From Pseudomonas flexibilis (GTDB taxonomy: Bacteria > Pseudomonadota > Gammaproteobacteria > Pseudomonadales > Pseudomonadaceae): DNA of 64,000 bases. The DNA is taken from positions 1-64,000 of the forward strand of contig NZ_JRUD01000004.1 in the NCBI RefSeq assembly GCF_000802425.1, read 5' to 3'. The translations under genes were made by a program, and so were the position numbers. The notes beneath the pieces are model-generated. The model worked only from the letters and a program-made list of their open reading frames with translations, did not search any database and was not told where the DNA came from. This document shows positions 12,525-23,658 of the stretch, one piece after another; the stretch's first letter is position 1; every line of letters starts with the position of its first letter.

Positions 12525-12628
12525 CCACAGGTCATAGCGGACAAACTGCCGGCTCGCTGCGCCAGCCCACTGGCCAGCGGTGCCGCTTTCCGGCGAGCCT
12601 GCGCACTCCGCCTTCCGGAGCGCCGTCG

Positions 12629-13090
12629 ATGCATCCATCCTCCAACGACGAGCTGTACGCGGCCATCGGCCAGTTCTTCACCCGCATTCCCTTCAACCAG
12701 CAGTTGGGCATCGAGATCGACAGCCTGTCCCGCCAGCAGGTGCTGATGCGCATGCCGATGCGCGCCGAGCTGGTCGGCAACTTCGTGCAGGGCATCCTGC
12801 ATGGCGGCGCGATCGCCACGCTGCTCGACGTGGCCGGCGGGGCCATGGCGCTGATTGGCGCCTGCGAACGGCTGAACGAGCTACCGGTGGCCGAACGCAT
12901 GGCCCGGCTGGCGCGACTGGGCACCATCGACCTGCGCATCGACTACCTGCGCCCCGGACGCGGCATGTCCTTCATCGCCAGCGCGGTGCCACTGCGCGAG
13001 GGCAACAAGGTGGCAGTGGTGCGCAGCGAACTGCATAACCAGGACGGTGTGCTGATCGCGGTGGGCACCGGGACTTATCTGTGCGGGTAA
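12629..13090 (+). CDS. Hotdog-fold thioesterase (PaaI/YigI type)
   Basis: A 153-residue acyl-CoA thioesterase family protein. The hotdog signature (GILHGGAIATLLDVAGGAMAL) sits at about residues 54–74, and the C-terminal strand pair includes RIDYLRPGRGMSF. It probably hydrolyses acyl-CoA esters; the substrate cannot be told. The ATG start lies 104 bases after elbB, on the same strand, and is weakly served by GGAGCG upstream. Confidence 0.85.
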   Translation: MHPSSNDELYAAIGQFFTRIPFNQQLGIEIDSLSRQQVLMRMPMRAELVGNFVQGILHGGAIATLLDVAGGAMALIGACERLNELPVAERMARLARLGTIDLRIDYLRPGRGMSFIASAVPLREGNKVAVVRSELHNQDGVLIAVGTGTYLCG

Positions 13091-13131
13091 GCCACCGCAT
13101 CACAGGGGCAGCGCGCCTCGCGGCGCGCACG

Positions 13132-13155
13132 GTGGCTCGCTAAAGCGCGAGCCAC
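13132..13155. repeat. Palindromic hairpin
   Basis: Perfect 9-bp arms GTGGCTCGC and GCGAGCCAC flank the loop TAAAGC. The pattern resembles the hairpin at 673–708 (GGTGGxTCG...CGAxCCACC), so both may belong to one intergenic palindrome family. It may end the elbB–thioesterase transcript. Confidence 0.55.
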
Positions 13156-13257
13156 CCTACGAAGACCCCTCAAAGGCATAAGAAAATAATCTTTTATTCC
13201 TTCTTATCCGAAACAGAGCTCCCTACACTGGCGCCAGAAATCGTCAGGAGGCGCGCC

Positions 13258-13839
13258 ATGTCCCTTTCCACTCCCCACTACCTGATCGTTCCCGGCTGGC
13301 AGGGGTCGCCGGCCGAGCATTGGCAGAGCCACTGGCAGCGCGTGCTGCCCAACAGCGCCCGGGTGGAACAGGATGACTGGATGCAGCCGCGTCAGGCTGC
13401 CTGGGTGCGCCGCCTGGAAGAGGCCATCGCGCGGGCGCCCGGCCCGGTGATCCTGATCGGCCACAGCCTGGGCTGTGTGACCATCGCCCACTGGGCAACC
13501 CAGGCATCACCTGCTCTGCTGGAGCGAGTCCGTGGCGCGCTGCTGGTGGCGCCGGCGGATGTGGAGCGCGCCGAATGCCCGCAGCCGCTGCGCAACTTTG
13601 CGCCGCTGCCGCGCCAGCCGCTGCCCTTCCCCAGCCTGCTGGTCGCCTCCGACAACGACCCGGCGGCCAGCGCCTCGAGTGCCCTGCAACTGGCCGCCGA
13701 CTGGTACGCCGAGGCCACGCTGCTCAGCGGCGTCGGCCATATCAATGTGAAGTCGGGACACCGTCGCTGGGAACAGGGCTTCGCATGGCTGTACCGCCTG
13801 CAGCAACGGATCGACGAGCATGCCCGACGCTACGCCTGA
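13258..13839 (+). CDS. RBBP9/YdeN-family alpha/beta hydrolase
   Basis: A 193-residue serine hydrolase of the RBBP9/YdeN family. The N-terminus (LIVPGWQGSPAEHW) is diagnostic. The nucleophile is Ser70 in GHSLG. The acid is probably in LLVASDNDP, with His in GVGHINVKSGH. The substrate is unknown. The ATG follows a strong AGGAGG. It converges with the DUF188 gene, with 6 bases between the stop codons. Confidence 0.88.
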   Translation: MSLSTPHYLIVPGWQGSPAEHWQSHWQRVLPNSARVEQDDWMQPRQAAWVRRLEEAIARAPGPVILIGHSLGCVTIAHWATQASPALLERVRGALLVAPADVERAECPQPLRNFAPLPRQPLPFPSLLVASDNDPAASASSALQLAADWYAEATLLSGVGHINVKSGHRRWEQGFAWLYRLQQRIDEHARRYA

Positions 13840-13845
13840 GCCGAC

Positions 13846-14298
13846 TCAGCCTCGGGACAGGCGCGTCACCAGGCGATCCAGCGCGTTGGCGAAGGCCTGG
13901 CGATCACGCTCGGCATAGGCCGCCTGACCACCGCCCATCTGCCCCTGGTCGCGCAGATCGCTGAACAGGTTGCGCAGCGCCAGGCGCTCGCCCATGTTGC
14001 GCTCGTCGAACTCGCGGCCGCGCGGGTCGAGGGCGACGACGCCCTTCTTCACCAGCCGGTCGGCCAGCGGAATGTCGCTGCAGATCACCAGATCGCCCGG
14101 CTCGGCGTGTTCGACCAGGTAATCGTCGGCGGCATCCGGCCCGCTGGGCACCACGATCAGGCGTACGCAGGCAAAGGCCGGTTTGGTCTGCGCCTGGCCG
14201 GCCACCAGGCTGACCTGCAGGCTGCGCTTGAGGGCGAACTTGACCACCAGGTCCCGCGCCGGACGGGGGCAGGCGTCGGCGTCGATCCAGATGCGCAT
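13846..14298 (-). CDS. YaiI/YqxD family (DUF188) protein
   Basis: A 150-residue member of the UPF0178/DUF188 family, related to PIN-like/NYN nucleases. The hallmark start MRIWIDADACP and the loop DLVICSDIPLADRLVKKG are present. Nuclease activity is plausible from the fold but is not demonstrated for this family here. The start codon is nearly fused to the stop codon of the upstream LysE-type gene, suggesting translational coupling. Confidence 0.9.
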   Translation of the reverse strand: MRIWIDADACPRPARDLVVKFALKRSLQVSLVAGQAQTKPAFACVRLIVVPSGPDAADDYLVEHAEPGDLVICSDIPLADRLVKKGVVALDPRGREFDERNMGERLALRNLFSDLRDQGQMGGGQAAYAERDRQAFANALDRLVTRLSRG

Positions 14299-14299
14299 G

Positions 14300-14932
14300 T
14301 CAGGCCGGCGCCCGGCGCACGGTGGCCAGCAAGGCGGCGGCCGCCATGAACAGCGCGCCAAAGGTGCGGTTGAGCAGCCGCTGCTGGCGAGGCGAACGCA
14401 GCAGGCGCAGTACCCGGGCCGCCAGCCCGGTGTAGCCGGCCATCACCACCAGGTCCACGGCGATCATGGTGGCGGCGATGATCAGGTACTGGGATAGCAG
14501 CGGTTGACGCGGATCGAGGAACTGGGGAATCACCGCGAGGATGAAGACGATCGCCTTGGGGTTGCTGGCGTTGACCAGAAAGCCGCGCAGCACCAGGGTC
14601 AGCGGTCGGCCCAGCGGACGCGCCGTGTCGCTGGCGGCCAGCTCGCCCACCGGCGCGACCCACTGCTTCCAGCCCAGGTACAGCAGGTAGGCGACACCGA
14701 ACCACTTGATCAGCCCGAAGGCCAGCTCCGAGGCCGCCAGCACCGCGCCGAGTCCTGCGGCAACGATGGCGATCTGCAGGGCCAGCGCCAGCTGCAGGCC
14801 GAGCACGTTCCAGTAGCCCCGCCAGAACCCGTAGCGCAGGCCGCAGGACATCGAGGCGATAGCGCCAGCACCGGGCGACAGACTGATCACCCAGCAGGCG
14901 GCGAAGAAGGCGAACCAGGTTTCCCAGGCCAT
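14300..14932 (-). CDS. LysE/RhtB-family exporter
   Basis: A 210-residue inner-membrane protein with six predicted hydrophobic segments. It has the family signature SLSPGAGAIASMSCGLRYG near residues 18–36 and GVAYLLYLGWKQW near 75–87. The family exports amino acids such as homoserine, threonine and lysine; the substrate here is unknown. It is the first of a close pair with the DUF188 gene. Confidence 0.88.
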   Translation of the reverse strand: MAWETWFAFFAACWVISLSPGAGAIASMSCGLRYGFWRGYWNVLGLQLALALQIAIVAAGLGAVLAASELAFGLIKWFGVAYLLYLGWKQWVAPVGELAASDTARPLGRPLTLVLRGFLVNASNPKAIVFILAVIPQFLDPRQPLLSQYLIIAATMIAVDLVVMAGYTGLAARVLRLLRSPRQQRLLNRTFGALFMAAAALLATVRRAPA

Positions 14933-14960
14933 GGCAGTGTCCCCGGCGGGTCAGGCGGAC

Positions 14961-15719
14961 TCAGTCCGGCTGGCCCTTGTTGAGTTTCAGCGGATCACGC
15001 AGCTTGCGGCTCATGGCGCGGCGCATGCGGATGTTGAGCGCCTCGACGCCCAGCGAGAAGGCCATGGCGAAGTACACATAGCCCTTGGGTACGTGCACGT
15101 CAAAGGCCTCGGCCACCAACAGGGTGCCGACCACGATCAGGAACGACAGGGCAAGGATCTTCAGGGTCGGGTGCTTGTCGATGAACTCGCTGATGGTGCC
15201 GGCGGCCAGCATCATTACTATTACGGCGATGACGATGGCGGCGACCATCACTGGCACGTTCTCCACCAAGCCCACAGCGGTGATCACCGAGTCCAGGGAG
15301 AAGATGATGTCGATCACCGCGATCTGCAGAATGATGCTCATGAAGCCGGCCCTGGCGGCGCCGGCACCCTCATGGGATTCCTCTTCGCCCTCGACGCTGT
15401 GCCAGATCTCCAGGGTGCTCTTGAACAGCAGGAACAGGCCGCCGAAGAACAGGATCAGGTCTCGACCGGAAATGCCCTCACCCCAGACAGTGAACAGGTC
15501 GTTGGTCAGGCGCATCACCCAGGCAATCGACAGCAGCAGCAGGATGCGCGTACCCATGGCCAGCGCCAGGCCGAAGAAACGTGCCTTGGCCTGCTGGTGC
15601 CTGGGCAGGCGCGACACCAGGATGGATATGAAGATGATGTTGTCGATGCCCAGGACGATTTCCAGGGCGGTAAGAGTCAGGAAAGCTACCCAGATTTCCG
15701 GGTTGGTCAGCCATTCCAT
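14961..15719 (-). CDS. TerC-family membrane protein
   Basis: A 252-residue protein with seven predicted membrane helices. TerC signatures are visible: ALEIVLGIDNIIFISILVSRLP near the N-terminus and the second acidic motif IIFSLDSVITAVGL around 136–149. TerC proteins are linked to metal efflux/homeostasis and tellurite resistance, and some to metallation of exported enzymes. The C-terminal region after MRRAMSRK is basic. The gene ends a short run with the mscS and ABC-F genes upstream on the same strand. Confidence 0.92.
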   Translation of the reverse strand: MEWLTNPEIWVAFLTLTALEIVLGIDNIIFISILVSRLPRHQQAKARFFGLALAMGTRILLLLSIAWVMRLTNDLFTVWGEGISGRDLILFFGGLFLLFKSTLEIWHSVEGEEESHEGAGAARAGFMSIILQIAVIDIIFSLDSVITAVGLVENVPVMVAAIVIAVIVMMLAAGTISEFIDKHPTLKILALSFLIVVGTLLVAEAFDVHVPKGYVYFAMAFSLGVEALNIRMRRAMSRKLRDPLKLNKGQPD

Positions 15720-15725
15720 AGGGGA

Positions 15726-16297
15726 TCAGATCTCGCGCTTGAGGGTAGAAAGTTCCGTGCCCCGCCAGCGGCGCACGACCTTCTGGAAGAACAGCGAATT
15801 GGGAATCTGCAGCAGGCAGCCCTGACTGCCCTCGCTGACATCCTCGAGGGTGGTGTAGAGCAGATTGATGTCCACCACTCGGCCCTTGACCCCGGGCTTG
15901 TCGGCGCTTTCCACCACTTCCAGCTGATCACCGATGCGAAACGGGCTGGCGGTGAAGATCAGCAGGGCGCAGAACAGGTTGGAGAGCACGCTCCAGGCGG
16001 CGAAGAAGGCCACCGCCGCCACGGCGGCGAAACCGGTCAGCGCGGTCCACAGCACGGTGGCCGACACGCCCAGGCGCTCCAGCACCATCAGCAGGGCGCT
16101 GCCCATGATCAGCCAACTGAGCAGGCCGCGCAGCGGCATCAGCAATTCCATCGGCAGGCGGTAGCGCTCGCCGACGCGCACGATGAAGCGCCGCAGCAGG
16201 CGCTGCAGCGCCCAGGCGACGAACAGGATCAGGACAATCTGCAAGCCGGGCACCAGGATGCCGAACCACTCCTGAGCCCACAACGGCAACCATTCCT

Positions 16298-16301
<4 letters not shown>
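15726..16301 (-). CDS. Small-conductance mechanosensitive channel family protein
   Basis: A 191-residue MscS-like protein with about three membrane helices, then the pore-lining helix and beta domain (GFAAVAAVAFFAAWSVLSNL, then FRIGDQLEVV). It is shorter than E. coli MscS (286) and ends soon after the beta domain, so most of the C-terminal cage is absent. It may be a minimal osmotic safety valve. Its ATG overlaps the ABC-F stop codon by 4 bases. Confidence 0.85.
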
Positions 16302-18205
<1,904 letters not shown>

Positions 18206-18252
18206 AAGGCGGCGCAGTTTATCAGTTTCCTGCGTCGGCGAACGGGGGGCCG

Positions 18253-18711
18253 ATGAGCAAAGCGCTGTGGGATTTTGCCGTGCAGCTGTATGCCCAGCCG
18301 GGCGTCGAGACGGCTTGCCTGCGTCTGCAGGACGAGCACGATGAGGATGTCTGCCTGTTGCTGTGCGCCGTCTGGCTGGGCTGGCGCGGCGTGATCTGCA
18401 CACCGGGGCGCTGTCAGCAGTTGCGCGAGGTCGCCGCCGACTGGCAGCACGAAGTGGTCGCCCCGCTGCGCACCCTGCGCCGGCGCTGGAAGGTCGCGGC
18501 CAGCCAGGATGCCGGGCTGGCCGCGCTGCGCCAACGACTGGCCGAACTCGAACAGGATGCCGAACGCGAACTGTTGCGCCGCCTGGAAGCCTGCTGCGCA
18601 GACTGGCCCACCCAGGCGTCGGGCGAGCCCCTGACATGGCTCACCCGCCTGGCCAGCCCGACCACCTGCGCGGCCGAGCTGACTCGTCTGGCGGTGGCCG
18701 CCGGGCGCTGA
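18253..18711 (+). CDS. TIGR02444 family protein
   Basis: A 152-residue protein of unknown function matching the TIGR02444 family, whose N-terminal pattern is LWDFAVQLYAQPGVETACLRLQD followed by a Leu/Cys-rich LLLCAVWLGWRG. It is probably helical and soluble. It diverges from the ABC-F gene with 47 bases between starts and converges with algP with 3 bases between stops. Confidence 0.85.
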   Translation: MSKALWDFAVQLYAQPGVETACLRLQDEHDEDVCLLLCAVWLGWRGVICTPGRCQQLREVAADWQHEVVAPLRTLRRRWKVAASQDAGLAALRQRLAELEQDAERELLRRLEACCADWPTQASGEPLTWLTRLASPTTCAAELTRLAVAAGR

Positions 18712-18714
18712 CGC

Positions 18715-19227
18715 TTACTGAGGTGCCGCTGCCGCCTTGGGCTTGGCCGCGCGCGCCGGCGCTTTCTTCACGGGTGCCTTTTCTGCGGGCTTGACTGCCC
18801 GCGGCGCCTTGGCCTTGGGAGCCTCCTGACGCGCGGCGAGGGCCTGGGCAGCGTCCTCACCGGCCTTGCCGACCTGCTGGGCCATGCGCAGGCTGTCCTG
18901 GATGTCAGCCTTGAGCTGAACCAGGTAGTTGCGGGTGTCGCGATCGCTGGCCTTCAGCGCGTCCAGCAGCAGCTCGAGCTTCTCGATGCGCGCACGCGCC
19001 TTGGCCTGCGCTCCGGCCTTGCCCGCAGCAGCGGCCTTCTCCAGCGCCTGGCGGGCCGCTTCGAGCTTTTCCTGAGCCTTGGCGCGTTGCCGGTCAAGCT
19101 TCAGCAACAGCTTCTCGGCATCGGCCTGGGCCAGGATGCAGGCCTCCTCCAGGTGCGCGAGCAGACTCTGCGACAGTTCCTGCAGCAGGTGCAGGGGGGT
19201 TTGCACGGTGTTCTTCTTGGCGGCCAT
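18715..19227 (-). CDS. algP: AlgP-like histone-like regulator, short tail
   Basis: AlgP (AlgR3) of P. aeruginosa is a DNA-binding protein linked to alginate control. It has a helical N-terminal domain and a long histone-H1-like KPAA repeat tail. Here the first 115 residues keep the coiled-coil, AlgP-like region (MAAKKNTVQTPLHLLQELS onwards). The Ala/Lys/Pro tail is only about 40 residues, so the protein is 170 residues, roughly half the P. aeruginosa length. Position next to algQ supports the name. Confidence 0.88.
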   Translation of the reverse strand: MAAKKNTVQTPLHLLQELSQSLLAHLEEACILAQADAEKLLLKLDRQRAKAQEKLEAARQALEKAAAAGKAGAQAKARARIEKLELLLDALKASDRDTRNYLVQLKADIQDSLRMAQQVGKAGEDAAQALAARQEAPKAKAPRAVKPAEKAPVKKAPARAAKPKAAAAPQ

Positions 19228-19335
19228 GACGCTCTCCTGGCGATGAATGCGCCCATACTAGCCGCCCGTCGGAGCCGGGCATAGGCGCTCACGCCGGCAT
19301 TGCAGAACGGGTTGACCGGCAGCAATGAAACCCGG

Positions 19336-19818
19336 TCACTGATGGCCAGCGACTGCCTGCGCCTTCTGGCGATGCGCGTTGTGCAGCACCTCGATCAGGC
19401 AGTCCTCCAGCTCGAAGCGTTCGCAGAACAACCGACCGAGCTGCTGCAACTCGCCGGCCAGCGCCGGATCACTGGCGCAGCGCCCGGCCGGACAGCGGTC
19501 GTTGAATGCCACGACTTGCGCGGTGATTGCTTCGATGCGGGGCTGGATCTGGCTGGCCACTTCCAGGCCACGCTGGTCGTTGAATTCGCGCGCCTCGATG
19601 AGCAGCTGCTCGTAGACACCGAAGTGCCAGGCCGACACGTAATCGAGCATGATCTGGCACAGCCCCCTGAGCGCCTCGGCGCCCTGCGCTCCGGGCTCGA
19701 CACCCTTGCCGAGACCAGCGAGCTCGGTGACCAGATCCTGCCGTTCGCGCAACCAGCGATCGATCAGCTCATGAACCCCACCCCAGCGTTCCTGGGCATT
19801 TCGGCATCGTTCCAGCAT
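19336..19818 (-). CDS. algQ: Rsd/AlgQ anti-sigma-70 factor
   Basis: A 160-residue member of the Rsd/AlgQ family. It binds region 4 of the housekeeping sigma factor and modulates alginate, siderophore and virulence genes in pseudomonads. Typical features are [27 protein letters not shown]-like helix 1 and the [15 protein letters not shown] helix. It has the same strand and order as algP in P. aeruginosa. The two genes are separated by 108 bases. Confidence 0.94.
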   Translation of the reverse strand: MLERCRNAQERWGGVHELIDRWLRERQDLVTELAGLGKGVEPGAQGAEALRGLCQIMLDYVSAWHFGVYEQLLIEAREFNDQRGLEVASQIQPRIEAITAQVVAFNDRCPAGRCASDPALAGELQQLGRLFCERFELEDCLIEVLHNAHRQKAQAVAGHQ

Positions 19819-20013
19819 GTCGACCTCGTATAACTCATGGCGGCATCAGGACGCGCACCGGCTTCGGTGCCCGTGTGCGGGCCACTGTAGGCTTGAGGAC
19901 GATCGCCTTTCAAGGCGCGGGCGGGGAAATATTCATACGCGCGTTTTCCCGCCAGGCCGCGTGCGCCGTGGCTTGGCGGGTGCTTGACGCGAAAGGGAAC
20001 GCGGGAAAGCCGA

Positions 20014-20505
20014 TCAACGGCGACGCAGCAGCAGATACAGGGAGAACAGGATCATGCCAATGAAGGCCAGCAGACTCCATTCGGGAATGCTGATGCCGAA
20101 CAGGGTCCAGGTGACCTTGGCGCAATCGGCGCTGCCGTGCAACATCAGGCTGATGACTTCCTGAAACGGCAGGGCTTCGAGCATGTAGTCGAGGCTGGGC
20201 AGGCAGGCCGGCAACTCATCGGCCGGCACCTGCTGCAGCCAGATCTGCCGCCCGGCCACCCCGGCACCCGCGCCTGCCATCAGCAGCGCCAGCGCGGCAT
20301 ACACTCGCTGGCCGGTGCGCGCCGGCCCGTGTATGGCGGCAACCAGGCAGACCAGACCGAAACCGATGACTGCCAGACGCTGCAGGATACACAGCGGGCA
20401 CGGCTCCAGGCCGACGCCATGTTCCAGATAAAGCGCCCCCAGCATGATCAGGACAGTGCCGAGGAAGGCGACGAGGAACAGCGTGCGGGAACTGACGTGG
20501 AGCAT
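20014..20505 (-). CDS. dsbB: DsbB-family disulfide oxidoreductase
   Basis: A 163-residue inner-membrane protein with four predicted helices that re-oxidises DsbA and passes electrons to quinone. The first cysteine pair is in EPCPLCILQRL (about 35–39). The second periplasmic pair is in LPACLPSLDYM and SADCAKVTW. This copy, between algQ and hemY, corresponds to the DsbB paralogue called DsbH/DsbB2 in pseudomonads. It is flanked by 195 bases towards algQ with no visible gene. Confidence 0.92.
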   Translation of the reverse strand: MLHVSSRTLFLVAFLGTVLIMLGALYLEHGVGLEPCPLCILQRLAVIGFGLVCLVAAIHGPARTGQRVYAALALLMAGAGAGVAGRQIWLQQVPADELPACLPSLDYMLEALPFQEVISLMLHGSADCAKVTWTLFGISIPEWSLLAFIGMILFSLYLLLRRR

Positions 20506-20560
20506 GGTGACACCGGTGGGCTGTGAGGGTCGCTACGGTAGAGGAACCCACCGGGGCTTT

Positions 20561-21760
20561 TCAAGCATGACGTGCGTCGGTGTCCAGCATTCCCAGCCCC
20601 TCCTGAAACAGCTGGTTGCTGCGCTCGCCCTCGCCCAGGCGCGCCAGCAATCGGGCCAGCTCGGCACAAGTCCTCGGATCGCGCTGCAGCGCCAGGCTGG
20701 CGTCGTAATAGTCCCGCGCCTTGCCCCACAGCTGATGGCGAATGCTGATTCGCGCCAGGGCGCGCAGCAGCACGGGATCGTCAGGGTGCTCCTTCAGCCA
20801 CTGTTCGGCTTCCTGCAACTGCTGGCCGCTGTCCGCCCCGCGCAGACGGCCGTAGAGTTCCACCAGGGCCGGCTGGTACTGCCTGCGCAACGCCTTGCGC
20901 ACCAGGGCCTCGGCCTCGGCCTCGGCGCCGGCACGGCCAAGCTGCTCGGCATACAGGCCCAGCAGGTGCGAATCGTGCTGCAGGCTGCTGCTGAGCAGCG
21001 GCCAGGTGTCACGCAGGGCCTGCGCCTCGCCACCGCGACCGACCTCACGCAGGCGCGCCGCCCAGGCCTCGCGCTCCAGTTCGCGCAACTCGGCTTCCTC
21101 GATCACCTTGTGTTTGCGCAGCTCCGGGAGCAGGCCGAGCAACGCGGCCGGCTTGGCCTGGCGGCGCTGCACAGCAAGCAATCGGCGCAGGGTTTCCGGC
21201 TGGTGCGGATGGCGCTCGAGCATGGCGGTCAGGGTTTCCTCGGCCCCTTCCAGGTTGCCGCGCTGCTCCTGCAGCTCGGCATGCGTCAGGGCGATGACCA
21301 GTTCCGCATGGGGCTGGCGGTTCAGGGCCTGCTCCAGCAGGGCGTCGCTTTCCTCGTAGTCACCCAGATGCTGCGCGGCCCGCGCGGCGGCCAGGTAATA
21401 GGGCAAGGGATGCGGGTCCTGTTCGGCAGCCAGGCGCAGGTGCTGCAGCGCCGGCCGCCAGCGGCCTTCGGCAAGCTCCAGCAGGCCGCGCTCACTGGCC
21501 TTGTGGCCGCGCCGCTGGCGGTGGCGCCGCGACCAGGGGTTGAGCAGCGCGCCCGAAACACCCAGCAGACGCAGCGCTCGGCGCGCCAGCCAGACCAGCA
21601 GCCACAACGCCAGCAGCAGGGCCAGGAACATCCACAGGCTGGATTCGTAGCGCATCCCTCGGTAGGCGATCAGCACGTAGCCGCTGCCCTGGGCGATGGC
21701 CAGGCCCAGCAGGCTGGCGCCGGCCACCAGCACGGCGAGCAGCAGCACGGCGCGGATCAT
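20561..21760 (-). CDS. hemY: HemY protoheme-associated TPR protein
   Basis: A 399-residue inner-membrane protein encoded in the hemCDXY operon. Two N-terminal membrane helices (about 3–25 and 40–62) are followed by TPR-like helical repeats facing the cytoplasm or periplasm (for example EQDPHPLPYYLAAARAAQHL and TPR-like repeats to the C-terminus). Its precise role in haem or tetrapyrrole synthesis is unsettled. The ATG overlaps the hemX stop by 4 bases (ATGA), indicating coupled translation. Confidence 0.92.
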   Translation of the reverse strand: MIRAVLLLAVLVAGASLLGLAIAQGSGYVLIAYRGMRYESSLWMFLALLLALWLLVWLARRALRLLGVSGALLNPWSRRHRQRRGHKASERGLLELAEGRWRPALQHLRLAAEQDPHPLPYYLAAARAAQHLGDYEESDALLEQALNRQPHAELVIALTHAELQEQRGNLEGAEETLTAMLERHPHQPETLRRLLAVQRRQAKPAALLGLLPELRKHKVIEEAELRELEREAWAARLREVGRGGEAQALRDTWPLLSSSLQHDSHLLGLYAEQLGRAGAEAEAEALVRKALRRQYQPALVELYGRLRGADSGQQLQEAEQWLKEHPDDPVLLRALARISIRHQLWGKARDYYDASLALQRDPRTCAELARLLARLGEGERSNQLFQEGLGMLDTDARHA

Positions 21761-22878
21761 GGCGCTTCCTCCGTCGCGGGCTGTTCCTCGCCGCGCGCCT
21801 GCTGGCGCTGACGCAGGTAGGCCTGCAGGCTCTGCAGGGCCGGTCGCAGGTCGGGCGTGTCGACGCTCACCGGCTGCTCGGCCAACTCGGCGAGGCGCTG
21901 ACGCAGGCTGCGTGCGGCGGGGTTGGCGGTATCGAAATAACCGGTGAGCACGTCGCTGGCTTGCTGCAGCGCGGCGCCGTAGACCTGCGGCTGACCGTTC
22001 AGCGCGGCCCATTGCGCCTGCTCCAGGGCCAGGCTCAGGGCCAGGCGCACCTGCGCGAGGCTTTGCCCGGCCAACAGCGGCCGCAGTTCCTGCTCGGCGT
22101 TCAGCTCGATGCGCAGGTAGGGGGACAGTTTGCGCCAGATGTACTCCCAGACCCGCTCCTCGGACGCCTGCTGCGGCGCTTCCCGGGCGGGCTGACTGAA
22201 CTGCGGCGGCTGGTGCAGCAGACGCTCGCCCTGCTCGCGCAGGGCGGCCAGTTGCAGGAACAGTCCGCTGCGGTCCGGCTGCGGCAGGGCACGCAAGGCC
22301 TCCAGGGCCTTGATCATCTCGCCGCGCGCGGCGAAGCCCAGCGGATCGTCCTGCGTACGCAGGATGTCATCGGCGACCTGCACCAGGGCAATGGCGCTGG
22401 GCACATCCTGCAGGGCGGACAGGCGCAGGATGGCCAGGCGCAGCAGGTGCTCGGCCTCGGCCAGCCGCCAGTCCTCACGGCTGGCGCCGAGCAGGCGGGT
22501 GAGGCTCTGCGCCAGGTGCTGCTGATCGCCCTGCAGGGTCTGCAGCAGTTGGCGCTGTTCGGCCAGTTGCTCTTGGCTGGGCAACTGCTCAAGACGCTGG
22601 CGCACATCACTCTCGGTCGCCGCCAGCTGTTGTTCGCTTTCGGTACGGGCCGTCTGCCATTCCTGTTGCAGCTGGCGCTGCTCGGCCAGTTGCGCCTGCG
22701 CCTGGCGCTGCAGTTGCTGCCCCTGCCAGAAGCTCCAACCGCCCATTCCGGCAGCCGCCAGGGCGATCAGCAGGGCGGCGATCGCCAGCAGCAGGGCAGT
22801 ACGGCCGGCAGCCATGCGGGGCTCGTTCTGCTCGGAGGGAGCCGGAAGAGCGGGGCTTTGCGCGTCGGTTTCGCTCAC
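21757..22878 (-). CDS. hemX: HemX-like membrane protein
   Basis: A 373-residue protein annotated in databases as uroporphyrinogen-III C-methyltransferase-like HemX, though it lacks the methyltransferase domain of CysG. A short cytoplasmic N-terminus precedes one membrane helix (about 27–50), then a Gln/Leu-rich coiled coil and a helical periplasmic domain. It lies between hemD and hemY in the usual order, 9 bases after hemD. Confidence 0.92.
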   Translation of the reverse strand: MSETDAQSPALPAPSEQNEPRMAAGRTALLLAIAALLIALAAAGMGGWSFWQGQQLQRQAQAQLAEQRQLQQEWQTARTESEQQLAATESDVRQRLEQLPSQEQLAEQRQLLQTLQGDQQHLAQSLTRLLGASREDWRLAEAEHLLRLAILRLSALQDVPSAIALVQVADDILRTQDDPLGFAARGEMIKALEALRALPQPDRSGLFLQLAALREQGERLLHQPPQFSQPAREAPQQASEERVWEYIWRKLSPYLRIELNAEQELRPLLAGQSLAQVRLALSLALEQAQWAALNGQPQVYGAALQQASDVLTGYFDTANPAARSLRQRLAELAEQPVSVDTPDLRPALQSLQAYLRQRQQARGEEQPATEEAP

Positions 22879-22887
22879 GTGTACGTC

Positions 22888-23658
22888 CTATCCATGTGGG
22901 GCCCGGTGGGCCTGCAATGCCTGAAGCAGCGCCGCGACACTGGCGCCACGGCAATCCACCACCTGCTCGGCGCCCGCGGCGCGGGCCAGCTCGGCAACTC
23001 GCGGGCTGGGCACGAACAAGGGTAGCCGAGCCAGTTCCGGCCAGGCCTCGCCGGCCAGCTGGCGCAAGTGTTCGAAGCCCTGGCCGCTGCTGATCACCAG
23101 GCCATTGAGCCGCTCAGCGGCGACGCGTCGGGACAGCTCGCCGCAAGCATAGTTGGGCAGGTGGCGCCGGTAGAGTGGCAAATAGTCCACCGCCACACCT
23201 TGGCCGCGCAGATGGTCGGCGAGCAATTCCCGGCCAGTATCACCGCGCATGATCAGCACCCGGGGGTTGGGCACCTTTAGGGCGTCGCTGAACGCTGGCA
23301 GTTCCAGCAGCGCCTCGCTGTCATCACCCCCCTCAGGCCAGCTGACGTCCAGGCCGTAGTCGGCCAGCAGCTGGCCGGTGGCCGCGCCCACGCTGAACCA
23401 GTGCTGGTTGATCGGTGGCTGCGGCCAATAGCGATCGACGCGCTCAAGGCCCAGGCGTGCCGCCGGCTTGCTGACCACGATCACCGCACAGTAGCGGTCC
23501 AGCTCCAGCAGCAGGCTGCGCTGCTCGGGGGTTTCCGGCAGCGGCTGGATGTCCAGCAGGGGCAGACAGCTGCCGTGAATGCCCTGCTCGGCCAGCTGCG
23601 CCGCCAGTGCGGCGCACTCCTCGGCGGGGCGCGTCAGCAGCAGGCGCCAGGCGCTCAC
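22888..23658 (-). CDS. hemD: Uroporphyrinogen-III synthase
   Basis: HemD closes and inverts ring D of hydroxymethylbilane to make uroporphyrinogen III. It has 256 residues with the two-lobed fold; recognisable segments are LLLTRPAEE at the start, [21 protein letters not shown] in the middle and [15 protein letters not shown] near the end. The start is GTG ([11 protein letters not shown]), and GTGA overlaps the hemC stop by 4 bases. Upstream in-frame codons fall inside hemC and are rejected. Confidence 0.93.
   Translation of the reverse strand: MSAWRLLLTRPAEECAALAAQLAEQGIHGSCLPLLDIQPLPETPEQRSLLLELDRYCAVIVVSKPAARLGLERVDRYWPQPPINQHWFSVGAATGQLLADYGLDVSWPEGGDDSEALLELPAFSDALKVPNPRVLIMRGDTGRELLADHLRGQGVAVDYLPLYRRHLPNYACGELSRRVAAERLNGLVISSGQGFEHLRQLAGEAWPELARLPLFVPSPRVAELARAAGAEQVVDCRGASVAALLQALQAHRAPHG

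Noticed and set aside
13132-13155. tRNA or small RNA gene
   Set aside because: It is a simple 24-base hairpin without the cloverleaf or a promoter; a repeat is the simpler call.
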